From positions 1-38,527 of IMG/VR virus record IMGVR_UViG_3300021091_000179: a DNA stretch of 38,527 nucleotides. The stretch is one strand, 5' to 3'. The translations under genes were made by a program, and so were the position numbers. Origin of the DNA: a virus. The notes under the pieces are model-generated. The model was not told the origin of the DNA, made no database searches, and saw only the letters and a list, made by a program, of their open reading frames with translations. Of the stretch, positions 23,478 to 30,942 are shown one piece after another (position 1 is the first letter of the stretch; each line of letters begins with the position of its first letter).

Positions 23478-24264
23478 TATTACCCCAGGCTGGACAAATT
23501 TTCTTGAACGAGCACCACCCGCATAAAACTGATTTTTTGTGTGGGAAATTTCCCGACTTGCAACTTTCATCTATATTCCTTTTTGTTTCCTGTATTGTTT
23601 CAATGGCGGAATTGAGGTCCTCCTGCGTGACCCGGCGCTTAAATCTAACTGGGTCCCTGAGGTATAACAACTCAACATCAATCTCATCGAACTCAATGCC
23701 AAGGTGTGACAAAAGCTGAGAATAGGTAATAAGTTGAAAGAATTTCTCCGGTAAATCAATTTCTCTGGGTGTTTTCCCGGTTTTATAGTCACTAATTGTG
23801 ACGTTTTTATCACCAATCAAAATTCTATCAATATAGCCACGCATTTTAACGCCACCAATTTCGCCGGTCACGAAACACTCCATTTTCGATGGAGTAAATG
23901 ATGTGGGATTTTCAAACTCCCATAGATGCTCAATGCACCACCAGGCCGCCCACCTAAACCTATTTAATTCTTTTTCCCCGCGGACAACACTGCTCGTTTT
24001 TTCCTCCCACCGAGAATCCCACAACTCCCTGGCGAGCAATTTTGCTTGCTCCTGTGTGCGTAAATTTGGTGAGAGTTTGTACAGTTTTTCTAAAACATCA
24101 TGGACGTAATTACCAAGTATTGCCTCTTGCCCACTTGGGTCTGGAAGGCCATCAATTTTAGAATATTTAAATTTAAGCGGGCACTGACGAAATGTTCCTA
24201 TCGATGAGGGCGACAAAAACTCCGGAGCAACAAGTTCCTTATTCTTTGCTTGGTTCACTAACAT
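23458..24264 (-). CDS. Cas4/RecB-like PD-(D/E)XK nuclease with Fe-S cysteines
   Basis: I use ATG at 24264 (GGTGGGG upstream, 26-base overlap with the Rad52-like gene) over the earlier TTG. The 268-residue protein has C28 in GTFRQCPLKFKY, the RecB-family His motif in GNYVHDVLE (H55), the catalytic GYIDRILIGD (D146) and ISDYKTGK (D159, K161), then YSQLLSHLG. It ends with CGWCSFKKICPAW (C248, C251, C257). The four cysteines would hold the 4Fe-4S cluster of Cas4/AddB-type nucleases. Such enzymes resect DNA ends and so feed single strands to an annealing protein, here the Rad52-like gene next to it. There is no CRISPR array or cas operon in the window. Confidence 0.88.
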   Translation of the reverse strand: MLVNQAKNKELVAPEFLSPSSIGTFRQCPLKFKYSKIDGLPDPSGQEAILGNYVHDVLEKLYKLSPNLRTQEQAKLLARELWDSRWEEKTSSVVRGEKELNRFRWAAWWCIEHLWEFENPTSFTPSKMECFVTGEIGGVKMRGYIDRILIGDKNVTISDYKTGKTPREIDLPEKFFQLITYSQLLSHLGIEFDEIDVELLYLRDPVRFKRRVTQEDLNSAIETIQETKRNIDESCKSGNFPHKKSVLCGWCSFKKICPAWGNNERQIN

Positions 24265-24964
24265 ACACCCCACCAAATTTTATTCGCAATACTTCCGTAA
24301 TCAAAGATTGTAGGTCTTCAATCGTTGCGGTTTCTTTTTTGGGTTTTGGTTTCCCGCCAGAAGTGGTTTCCCAAAATTGATTTAATTCTACTTTTTGTTC
24401 TTTGGTCAAAGATTTTGTTGCTTCAACAAAATACTCCCACTTTTCTTCGACTTCAGTTTTGGGTTGTTGTTTTTTTTCTACATTGAGTTCCTCGTCTTGT
24501 GTGGGCGCCATTGCTTCTTCTGCGTCAATTGCGTCGGCAGAACGAGACAAATACAGACCGACACCCAGTTGTTGGGCTGCCTTTTTTAGGGCGTCAGACA
24601 CTGCCATCTTGAAAGAATTACCGAGGTCAACTGGCTTTCCCGTTGATTTAATTCTTTTAATACTCGTTCCGCCAACACCATGCTTAACGACATGCTTGCC
24701 CGCTATGTCGACGGAAAGATTTATGTGCGCAATAATTTCATCTGGTTCATGTGTGTCACGTTCAAGACGAATAACCTCAAACGACCATGAATCAATCCCA
24801 AGAACCTTATTCAAACGATTAATTACTTCGCTTACGGGAATAAAACGAAGATTGACACCAGAAACGGTCATCATTTTTTCCATTTCTTCCGGAAATTGTG
24901 CGTAAAGTGCGCGGGTGATTCCGTTGAGGTCTTTATTAATTTGTGTTTCCAATAGTTCAGTCAT
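24239..24964 (-). CDS. Rad52-like single-strand annealing protein
   Basis: The 241-residue product has the Rad52/Rad22 domain in residues 30-145: VSEVINRLNKVLGIDSWSFE, IIAHINLSVDIAGKHVVKHG and FKMAVSDALKKAAQQLGVGL. The last is the family's 'K.A.sDAlKrAA..lG.glYL' signature. In eukaryotes and phages Rad52-like proteins anneal complementary single strands to drive recombination. The C-terminal 90 residues are a charged, flexible region and a helix (EEKWEYFVEATKSLTKEQKV) of unknown role. The gene is followed by the Cas4-like nuclease with an overlap, so a resection-plus-annealing pair is the natural reading. Confidence 0.85.
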   Translation of the reverse strand: MTELLETQINKDLNGITRALYAQFPEEMEKMMTVSGVNLRFIPVSEVINRLNKVLGIDSWSFEVIRLERDTHEPDEIIAHINLSVDIAGKHVVKHGVGGTSIKRIKSTGKPVDLGNSFKMAVSDALKKAAQQLGVGLYLSRSADAIDAEEAMAPTQDEELNVEKKQQPKTEVEEKWEYFVEATKSLTKEQKVELNQFWETTSGGKPKPKKETATIEDLQSLITEVLRIKFGGVYVSEPSKE

Positions 24965-24970
24965 AATAAT

Positions 24971-25462
24971 TTAATCTTTAGCCTTTCTTACGATGATGCT
25001 AGTCTTCAGCTCGCCGACGTCGCAATAATTATCCGGGTTAATTCCAATTTTGTTTAATTCTTTAATTCTCCAATATGATGGAGCACAATAGGTGAGCAAA
25101 TCAGTCGCTATTTCGCGAGGTGTTTTAATCACTTCACCGGTGTCCATATCGATGGACATCTGAACAAGCCTGTCGGCAACGGCATTACCAAGAGATTTGT
25201 GGTCCCACCCCTTTCTGTCGTAGCCTGATTTCTTTTCAATTTCAATGCCGGACGGAAGAGTAATGTTTTCGTTTTCACCAAGAACCTCAATCATTGCATG
25301 TGAAAATGTTTCATAAATAAAAGCAAAATCGCGCTTTACGAAATTTATTTCAGCAAGATATTCACACGCTTGCATTACGTCTGGGGCAGATTTTACGTAT
25401 TCACTGATTTCTAAATCAAGCTCAGTAATCATTTGCTTGATTGTGTTTATTTTATCTATCAT
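24971..25462 (-). CDS. Conserved phage protein of unknown function upstream of Rad52-like gene
   Basis: The 163-residue protein starts at ATG 25462 with AAGGA upstream. Residues 1-60 are helical (TIKQMITELDLEISEYVKSA); the second half includes GYDRKGWDHKSLGNAVADRL, then LLTYCAPSYWRIKELNKIGI and a final strand, ELKTSIIVRKAKD. I have the impression that this pattern is common in actinobacteriophage recombination modules but can name no function. The gap to the Rad52-like gene is six bases and to the terminase 35, so it is in their operon. It could be a recombination mediator. Confidence 0.7.
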   Translation of the reverse strand: MIDKINTIKQMITELDLEISEYVKSAPDVMQACEYLAEINFVKRDFAFIYETFSHAMIEVLGENENITLPSGIEIEKKSGYDRKGWDHKSLGNAVADRLVQMSIDMDTGEVIKTPREIATDLLTYCAPSYWRIKELNKIGINPDNYCDVGELKTSIIVRKAKD

Positions 25463-25497
25463 TTTTTTTCCTTTTACAATAATAGGTGTGGTGGGTG

Positions 25498-26814
25498 TTA
25501 GATGAGTATAGACGCCCTTCTTCTTTGGGGCAATCCCAATCCAGTTAAATATGTATAAGCACCAACCGCGGAGTCAATTTGGTCGTCGTGTGAAGCGGCT
25601 TCGGGGAAAGATGAAAATTCATCAAGCCACGCAGTTAGCCACGGCATTCGCACGACTCGAACATTGCCATTTGCCACGGCAGCAGCAAACGGTCTAGCTC
25701 TTGTCTCTTTGTCGCCCGTTGACCGCAAAGAACTGAAGCTATACCCAGACAGAACATACCTGGCGTATTGGTCAACCAAGGCTTTTCCGCTTGAGCCCGG
25801 CTCTTGTTCCATCACAATAGAAACACCATGCCCGTCTTCGAGCGCTGTTTGGGCAATCAGTTTTTCAACCTTTTCGCCCCTCGCCCGTAGTTTTTTGACA
25901 TCCAAAACATAAGCGATTCCTTCGTTTAACAACATCAACGTGCCAACGGTCCAGTCTGGGTCTGTATTGGAATGCGAAACTTCGGTTGCGGCAAGGTCCC
26001 AAAACCTGACGACTCTTGCCGACGAATTAATTAAGGGTATTTCGCTCTGGTCGATTATTACAAAAGAGGTCCTATCAAACAATGACCCCAGGGTCGTCGA
26101 CCACCAATCGCCTTCCTCCAATCTTCTTCTTTCCACCGGGTCCAGGGCGGAAAGTGATTGCCTATATGAATCGGCATCAATTCCTGGGTTGTCCTTCAAT
26201 CTAGATGGAACGAAAATTCTCCCCTCCGATTTCCCTTCAACGATAAAACGCTGTCGTACCCAGTTTGGGGCAGGGTTTGATGCACACCTCATTCTTAAGG
26301 GAATTTGAGATACTGGCCCTGAGGCTGGACGACGAAGACGGGAAAACAGATATCTATAGTCCGATTCTCGAATTTCGGTAACCTCGTCCATTCCTATAAA
26401 TTGGAATTCCGAACCCTTGTACCTTAAATAATCGTTTGCGTTATTTAAATAACCAAAAGAAATTCTTGCCCCAGACGGAAAAGTTGCAATAAAGGAGTTG
26501 GCGTTCCAATGAACATCTTCATATTGGGATATCCATGATTTGAATCTGTCCATCAGGGCACCAGGAAGAGAAAGGTCAGCAAATGTCCTTCTAAAAAGAA
26601 TTGCCGAATAAGCAGGGACATCAACATATTGCAAAGCAGCCATAAGAAGCGCCGACGATTTGCCGCCACCTGCGGCGCCACCAAAAAGAGCCTCTAACGA
26701 GTATGTTCTTAAAAATACTTTTTGATTTATTGACGGCTCTTCGGGGCAAAACGACGGCATTTTTGGTTGAAGATAATCAAGAACTTTTACCCAGTCTTGT
26801 TTTCCTGACGCCAT
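25498..26814 (-). CDS. terL: Large terminase subunit
   Basis: The 438-residue protein has the packaging ATPase with Walker A GGAAGGGKSS (residues 45-54), an adenine-binding RRTFADLSLPGALM, and Walker B FIGMDEVTEI (D143, E144). The nuclease domain shows VRFWDLAATE (D273), a DWTVGTLML strand, YVLDVKKLRARGEKVEKLI, VMEQEPGSSGK (E336) and SHDDQIDSAVGAYTYL (D410/D411), the catalytic set for cutting the concatemer. AGGAAG precedes the ATG. It is the first gene of the leftward operon and is transcribed away from the portal, which is unusual: in most phages they are co-directional. No small terminase was recognised in the window. Confidence 0.95.
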   Translation of the reverse strand: MASGKQDWVKVLDYLQPKMPSFCPEEPSINQKVFLRTYSLEALFGGAAGGGKSSALLMAALQYVDVPAYSAILFRRTFADLSLPGALMDRFKSWISQYEDVHWNANSFIATFPSGARISFGYLNNANDYLRYKGSEFQFIGMDEVTEIRESDYRYLFSRLRRPASGPVSQIPLRMRCASNPAPNWVRQRFIVEGKSEGRIFVPSRLKDNPGIDADSYRQSLSALDPVERRRLEEGDWWSTTLGSLFDRTSFVIIDQSEIPLINSSARVVRFWDLAATEVSHSNTDPDWTVGTLMLLNEGIAYVLDVKKLRARGEKVEKLIAQTALEDGHGVSIVMEQEPGSSGKALVDQYARYVLSGYSFSSLRSTGDKETRARPFAAAVANGNVRVVRMPWLTAWLDEFSSFPEAASHDDQIDSAVGAYTYLTGLGLPQRRRASILI

Positions 26815-26856
26815 AAATATCTTCCTAATAAAACCACAACTCTTGATAATCTACCC

Positions 26857-26873
26857 AGCGCAATTTATGCGCT
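26857..26873. promoter_or_regulatory. Inverted repeat in the divergent terminase/portal promoter region
   Basis: AGCGCA (26857-26862) and TGCGCT (26868-26873) are reverse complements around ATTTA. The site lies in the 71-base gap between the leftward terminase gene and the rightward membrane-protein gene, so both transcription units must start nearby. TTGATA occurs at 26843-26848 on the plus strand, but no convincing -10 follows. An operator for both directions is plausible. Confidence 0.4.
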
Positions 26874-26885
26874 ACTGTATGTTAT

Positions 26886-27086
26886 ATGCCAAAATTTACC
26901 CAAAATTGGAAGAAGTTTGTTTTTTGGCTCAAAAGCAAAACAAATCGCAACACCTTCGCCAACCTATTAATGGTTTCATTTATAATATTTACAAGCATAG
27001 GTGCTGGGTTAATACTTCCCCCGGCTGGTCTTGTGGTCGCAGGTATTACATGTGGAATTTACGGCTTTTTACTAGGTTCGGAATAA
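26886..27086 (+). CDS. Small two-segment membrane protein
   Basis: The 66-residue protein has a basic, amphipathic start (PKFTQNWKKFVFWLKSKTNR) and two hydrophobic segments: ANLLMVSFIIFTSIGAGLIL and GLVVAGITCGIYGFLL, separated by a PPA turn. It ends with GSE. Its size and topology would fit a holin or another small inner-membrane protein; no motif decides. It lies directly before the portal with an 11-base gap. The ATG has no obvious Shine-Dalgarno. I place it at moderate confidence because real hydrophobic segments of this length in an otherwise non-coding gap are unlikely by chance. Confidence 0.65.
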   Translation: MPKFTQNWKKFVFWLKSKTNRNTFANLLMVSFIIFTSIGAGLILPPAGLVVAGITCGIYGFLLGSE

Positions 27087-27097
27087 AAAAATAATTT

Positions 27098-29152
27098 ATG
27101 GCTTGGAACAATTCTTCTAATAAATCGATGCGCTCAGAGCAAAAAAAATCTCTTGGTTACGGTTTGCCGATATCAGTAAATCCGTCATTTGCGGACAAAT
27201 CATATAAAGATGGCTGGGACATCGAGCGTGCCTATCGCGAAGGGATGTCAAAAATTACCTGGGTGAATAGGTGTATTGAAGCAATTGCCAGCAACCAGGC
27301 ATACCTGCCAATGATACTCAGAAAGAATAATGACAAAAATGGAGAAAAAATAAAAGGTAAAGAAGCTGAGCGGTCCACAATTTTGGAACTTCTTAACAAT
27401 AAAGCAAATATTGGCGAAAATTCTTATGTTTTCAGATACAGACTTTCGGCACAACTTTTATTAGGAACCAGAGGCGCATTTATTGAAAAAATACGCGGCA
27501 GAGATGGTGGAATTATGGCATTAAATCTTCTGCCGCCACAATCTACCGCGCCGATTCCCCATCCGAAAAAATTTGTTTCCGGATACGAAGTCATGATGCC
27601 ATACGGTGAAAAGACAATTTTGAAACCAGAAGATGTTTGCTGGGTAAGAAGGCCTCACCCCCTTGACCCCTATCTCTCCCTAACACCGCTTGAGGCGGCT
27701 GGTGTAGCAATAGAAATTGAAAACTTAGCAAAAATCTATAATCGGAATTATCTCCTAAATGACGGAAGACCGGGCGGATTGCTTGTTGTCCGCGGCGAAA
27801 TTGACGAAGATGATAAAGATGAACTAAGAAGCAGATTCAGGGGCAATATTTCCAAAACAGGACAAACAACCGTTATATCTTCTGATGAGGGCGTTGATTT
27901 TGTTGATACATCGGCATCGCCACGGGATGCCGCCTACATGCAGATGAGACAGATAACGAAAGAAGAAATACTTTCTGCGTTTGGTGTGCCTGAATCGGTT
28001 ATTGGAAATGCTGCTGGTCGAACATTTTCTAATGCGGCAGAAGAAGTCCGTGTGTTTTGGGTTGAAACAATGAGGCCGCACTTAGAGGTGCTTTCACGAG
28101 CCCTTGACGAACTTGACGAAAAATTTTACATTGATTTTGATACGGCAGAAGTTCCGATTCTTATGCTCTACAAACAAGAGCGCGAAAGATATTTAATGCA
28201 GGAACTACAAGCGGGATTGATTAGCGTAAACGAATACAGGTCTGGCTCGGCGAGAAAAGAAGTTGAATCAGACCTAGCAGATTCATTGTTGATGAATCCA
28301 AACCTCATACCGATTGCGAACACCAAAAAGAAAATGGAAGAAGGCGCGGCTCAGGTTCCTGGGGCGCCAGGTGGAATGCCGGGTATGCCCCCAATGCCTG
28401 GAGCGCCGGGTGCGATGCCGGAAATGCCACCAATGCCTGGAGCGGAACAACCACCTCTCGACCCAAACACAATGCAAGGCGCAATGGCCGAGGCAGCAAC
28501 CGGCGGAGAACTCGCACAAAGCCCACTCCCACCAGAAGCCACCACTGGGACACCGGCACCGACAGGAATCGTTACAGCATCGGATTCTGGAATTCAAACA
28601 AAATCAGAAGAAAACAATTCTCAGTTTGATGTTGAAAGATGGTCAGAGATACTTTCACGCGGAATTGAAAGAGTTATTGAACGCCAACAACGAGTTGTTC
28701 TTGAAAAAATTGGTGGAGCAAAATCCAAAAAAGCGCTTACGGCCGGAACGCTAGATGTTGATTCAATTATCTCGACCGAAATTTGGAACAAACAAATGGA
28801 CGACGATATAAAACCCGTCATCTCAGCGATAATCAATGATTCCATAGCCAATAGGCAGGCCACCTATGAATTGAAAGGCATCAAATCAAAACAAATACAA
28901 CCCCTTGAAGTTGTTAAAGCAATTGATTCACGCATGCTAAACATCAAAAAGATAAACAAAAACGCACATTCCGAAATAACTTCTTTGATGATGAAGTCTT
29001 TCAAAATCCAGAGCGAAGAAGAACGATTCACCTCATTTCGACAAGATGTTGTTGAAATGTATGCGAATCTTTTAGCCAAAGAACATATTGATACAGCAGA
29101 AACAAATGCCGTATCAGCATGGAACTTCGGGCAAGGAAATCTATTTCTTTAA
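27098..29152 (+). CDS. Portal protein, HK97-type
   Basis: The 684-residue protein has the HK97-family portal core: KITWVNRCIEAIASNQAYLP, PEDVCWVRRPHPLDPYLSLT, LEAAGVAIEIENLAKIYNRN, YLLNDGRPGGLLVVRGEID, and the clip/stem region QMRQITKEEILSAFGVPES followed by FSNAAEEVRVFWVETM. Portals form the dodecameric DNA gate of the head. Residues 415-460 are an unusual Pro/Gly/Met-rich linker; residues 510-680 form an extra helical domain (WSEILSRGIERVIERQQRVV, EITSLMMKSFKIQSEEERF) ending in TAETNAVSAWNFGQGNLF, a possible internal fusion such as a barrel or anchor. The gene is preceded by a weak ribosome-binding site. Confidence 0.92.
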   Translation: MAWNNSSNKSMRSEQKKSLGYGLPISVNPSFADKSYKDGWDIERAYREGMSKITWVNRCIEAIASNQAYLPMILRKNNDKNGEKIKGKEAERSTILELLNNKANIGENSYVFRYRLSAQLLLGTRGAFIEKIRGRDGGIMALNLLPPQSTAPIPHPKKFVSGYEVMMPYGEKTILKPEDVCWVRRPHPLDPYLSLTPLEAAGVAIEIENLAKIYNRNYLLNDGRPGGLLVVRGEIDEDDKDELRSRFRGNISKTGQTTVISSDEGVDFVDTSASPRDAAYMQMRQITKEEILSAFGVPESVIGNAAGRTFSNAAEEVRVFWVETMRPHLEVLSRALDELDEKFYIDFDTAEVPILMLYKQERERYLMQELQAGLISVNEYRSGSARKEVESDLADSLLMNPNLIPIANTKKKMEEGAAQVPGAPGGMPGMPPMPGAPGAMPEMPPMPGAEQPPLDPNTMQGAMAEAATGGELAQSPLPPEATTGTPAPTGIVTASDSGIQTKSEENNSQFDVERWSEILSRGIERVIERQQRVVLEKIGGAKSKKALTAGTLDVDSIISTEIWNKQMDDDIKPVISAIINDSIANRQATYELKGIKSKQIQPLEVVKAIDSRMLNIKKINKNAHSEITSLMMKSFKIQSEEERFTSFRQDVVEMYANLLAKEHIDTAETNAVSAWNFGQGNLFL
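28363..28445 (+). repeat. Met/Pro/Gly-rich linker repeat in the portal
   Basis: The stretch encodes GMPGMPPMPGAPG followed by AMPEMPPMPGAEQ, two copies of a 13-residue unit built on PMPGA. Unlike the rest of the gene it is rich in C+G. It separates the portal core from an extra C-terminal domain and is probably unstructured. Confidence 0.7.
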
Positions 29153-29188
29153 ATAGTTTCTGTAATTTAGACAGCAAATTTGGAATAG

Positions 29189-29220
29189 TTGCAACAATGG
29201 GTTCCGTCTTCACTTATTAT
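29189..29220 (+). promoter_or_regulatory. Possible promoter upstream of the protease-polyprotein gene
   Basis: TTGCAA (29189-29194) and TATTAT (29215-29220) lie in the 95-base gap after the portal, 27 bases before the protease start. The spacer of 20 bases is longer than usual. The gap is otherwise featureless. Confidence 0.25.
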
Positions 29221-29247
29221 CTCTAGATACCAAAATGAAAGAGCGCC

Positions 29248-30894
29248 ATGCCTAACGAGCTTTTTGAATACAAAACCAGCGGTCTCAATACTGCTGGCAC
29301 CCGAGGCGGCTCCGTAAACCTAGACGAAGCACAGGGAATCGTTGAGTGTTTTGTGGCCGGAATTGGGAATAAAGATTCGGTCGGCGATATTGTCGCGTCG
29401 GGCGCCTTTACAAAAAGTTTGATGCGAAGAAAACCGAGGGTCGTGTGGGGCCATTCCTGGAATGACCCGATTGGTAAGGTGCTTGAAATATACGAAGTTC
29501 CAACTACCGACCCACGTCTTCCAATGAAAATGAAGATGGCCGGAATCGGTGGATTATTTGCACGCGTTCAATTTAATCTGAATTCAGAAAAAGGCAAAGA
29601 AGCTTTTGCAAATGTTGCATTTTTTGGCGAAGAGCAAGAATGGTCAATTGGATATAAAACACTTCGTGCCCAATTCGACCAAAAATCTCAAGCAAATGTT
29701 ATATATGAGCTTGAATTATATGAGGTTTCTCCAGTTCTGCATGGGGCAAATCAACTAACGGGAACCATTTCTATAAAAACAGACGTATTGGATATCGAAG
29801 AAATACCTGAAATTTCGCAATCCGACAAAGACGAATTGCAAAAACAGCTATCGAAGATTTACGGTCCAAAAGCAATGATTATTCGGGCCGACCAAAATAA
29901 TGTTGTGTTTTCGAAACCCGGCGACGATGGTCAATCAGAAAAGATGCGGTGCGGTTGGAGTAGAAACGGTTCGGGTTTTATGTTTGGTGCGCCGGAAAGA
30001 ATACAAATCCCGGTTGCCGCGCCGATGGTTTCCCTCCCGTCAGCGCCAACCAATCCCTCGATGATTGTTGATAATCCGACCCCATATACACATCATCCGA
30101 ATAGGGTTGTAGTGAGACCCCAACAAATGCCCGCAATACCCGTTGCTGTCAAACCAAACCCAATTGGACCAGGAACCGTGATGGTTCCCCTTCCCCCTAT
30201 CAAATATGAAAATGACAGCAAACCAGTAGATAAAGACAACCTAATCCAAGAGGAAGCAGACCTTAGGGATGCGCTTCTCAAAATAGTCAAACGTCATGGC
30301 AAATTTAATCAAGACAGCACAGGGGTTTGGGCTGGCTACACACCTCCGCAAAATAATTCAGTTGCTGGAATTGGGGTAAAGTGTGCAAATTGCGTCCTAT
30401 ATCAAGGCGGTTCATCGTGCAAAATAATTGACGTTCCGGTGCACCCTGAAGGAAAATGTAGATTTGCGATTATTCCCGAGGGTGTCGTCAAGGGTAGCTA
30501 TGCGACTCAAAAATCCATAGACGACATGGAAGCAAAAGAACAAGAAGATTATATTCTTGAATTAGAGGCAAAATACCCCGGGGAGCTCCTTCTTGCTGGA
30601 CTTAGGGGTGCCATTGGGCGTTTTCGAAAAAGAAGAAAGAAAAGAAGGTTCAAGGACCTTTCGGAATTCGATGAAAACGAAATTGATGAAAAAGGATATT
30701 GCATAAGCATTTCACCAAGCGATGCGTTTGGTGTAAAAAATCTTCTGGACCCAATATTTGATTATTATGGCGCTGAGTCATTTGTTGATATTCAAGGAAT
30801 TGTTGTTAAATCGGGAATTAGTTACGACCTAATTGAGGCAGTTGACAACGCTCTCGACAATTACGATTTAAAAAAAAAGTCCAAGATGAAATAG
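29248..30894 (+). CDS. Prohead protease (HK97 gp4 / S78-like) with Cys module; zero-frame product
   Basis: In the 548-residue product, residues 25-175 are the protease: NLDEAQGIVECFVAGIG, SGAFTKSL, RVVWGHSWNDPIGKVLE with catalytic His (H69), EEQEWSIGYKT with catalytic Ser (S133), and LYEVSPVLHGANQ (E159), as in HK97-type prohead proteases. Residues 250-310 are a proline-rich linker. Then comes a four-cysteine module (C379, C382, C391, C404: CANCVLYQGGSSC...GKC), similar to iron-sulfur-like modules fused to phage capsid proteins. A basic helix (RFRKRRKKRR) and a small domain end with DNYDLKKK. The stop (30892-30894) follows a slippery run, so part of the ribosomes should continue in the -1 frame into the giant polyprotein. 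AAAGAG lies seven bases before the ATG. Confidence 0.9.
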   Translation: MPNELFEYKTSGLNTAGTRGGSVNLDEAQGIVECFVAGIGNKDSVGDIVASGAFTKSLMRRKPRVVWGHSWNDPIGKVLEIYEVPTTDPRLPMKMKMAGIGGLFARVQFNLNSEKGKEAFANVAFFGEEQEWSIGYKTLRAQFDQKSQANVIYELELYEVSPVLHGANQLTGTISIKTDVLDIEEIPEISQSDKDELQKQLSKIYGPKAMIIRADQNNVVFSKPGDDGQSEKMRCGWSRNGSGFMFGAPERIQIPVAAPMVSLPSAPTNPSMIVDNPTPYTHHPNRVVVRPQQMPAIPVAVKPNPIGPGTVMVPLPPIKYENDSKPVDKDNLIQEEADLRDALLKIVKRHGKFNQDSTGVWAGYTPPQNNSVAGIGVKCANCVLYQGGSSCKIIDVPVHPEGKCRFAIIPEGVVKGSYATQKSIDDMEAKEQEDYILELEAKYPGELLLAGLRGAIGRFRKRRKKRRFKDLSEFDENEIDEKGYCISISPSDAFGVKNLLDPIFDYYGAESFVDIQGIVVKSGISYDLIEAVDNALDNYDLKKKSKMK

Positions 30895-30942
30895 AGGTAA
30901 AAAACCTCGGAAGAAGACTTGCGTCATATGGCGCTTCGCGCC
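30867..30942 (+). promoter_or_regulatory. Predicted programmed -1 frameshift signal fusing protease to polyprotein
   Basis: In the protease frame the codons are TTA AAA AAA AAG. T-TTA-AAA (30867-30873) and A-AAA-AAG (30873-30879) are both canonical -1 slippery heptamers, and the second is the E. coli dnaX site. Fourteen bases later GAGGT/ACCTC with an AAAAA loop (30894-30908) can form a stem-loop, and GGCGC-TTC-GCGCC (30930-30942) a second. The zero frame stops at 30894. The -1 frame opens after TGA (30843-30845) and has no ATG until 31401 and no TTG until 31056. A homopolymer base missing from the run of A would be the trivial alternative. Confidence 0.75.

Noticed and set aside
23478-23570. 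Longer start for the 22962-23477 gene
   Set aside because: It would overlap the cysteine-bearing end of the Cas4-like gene by over 110 bases; the internal ATG at 23477 has a ribosome-binding site.
23458-24264. Cas4 as a sign of a CRISPR system
   Set aside because: No other cas gene or array is present; phage Cas4-like nucleases commonly serve recombination, and the neighbour is Rad52-like.
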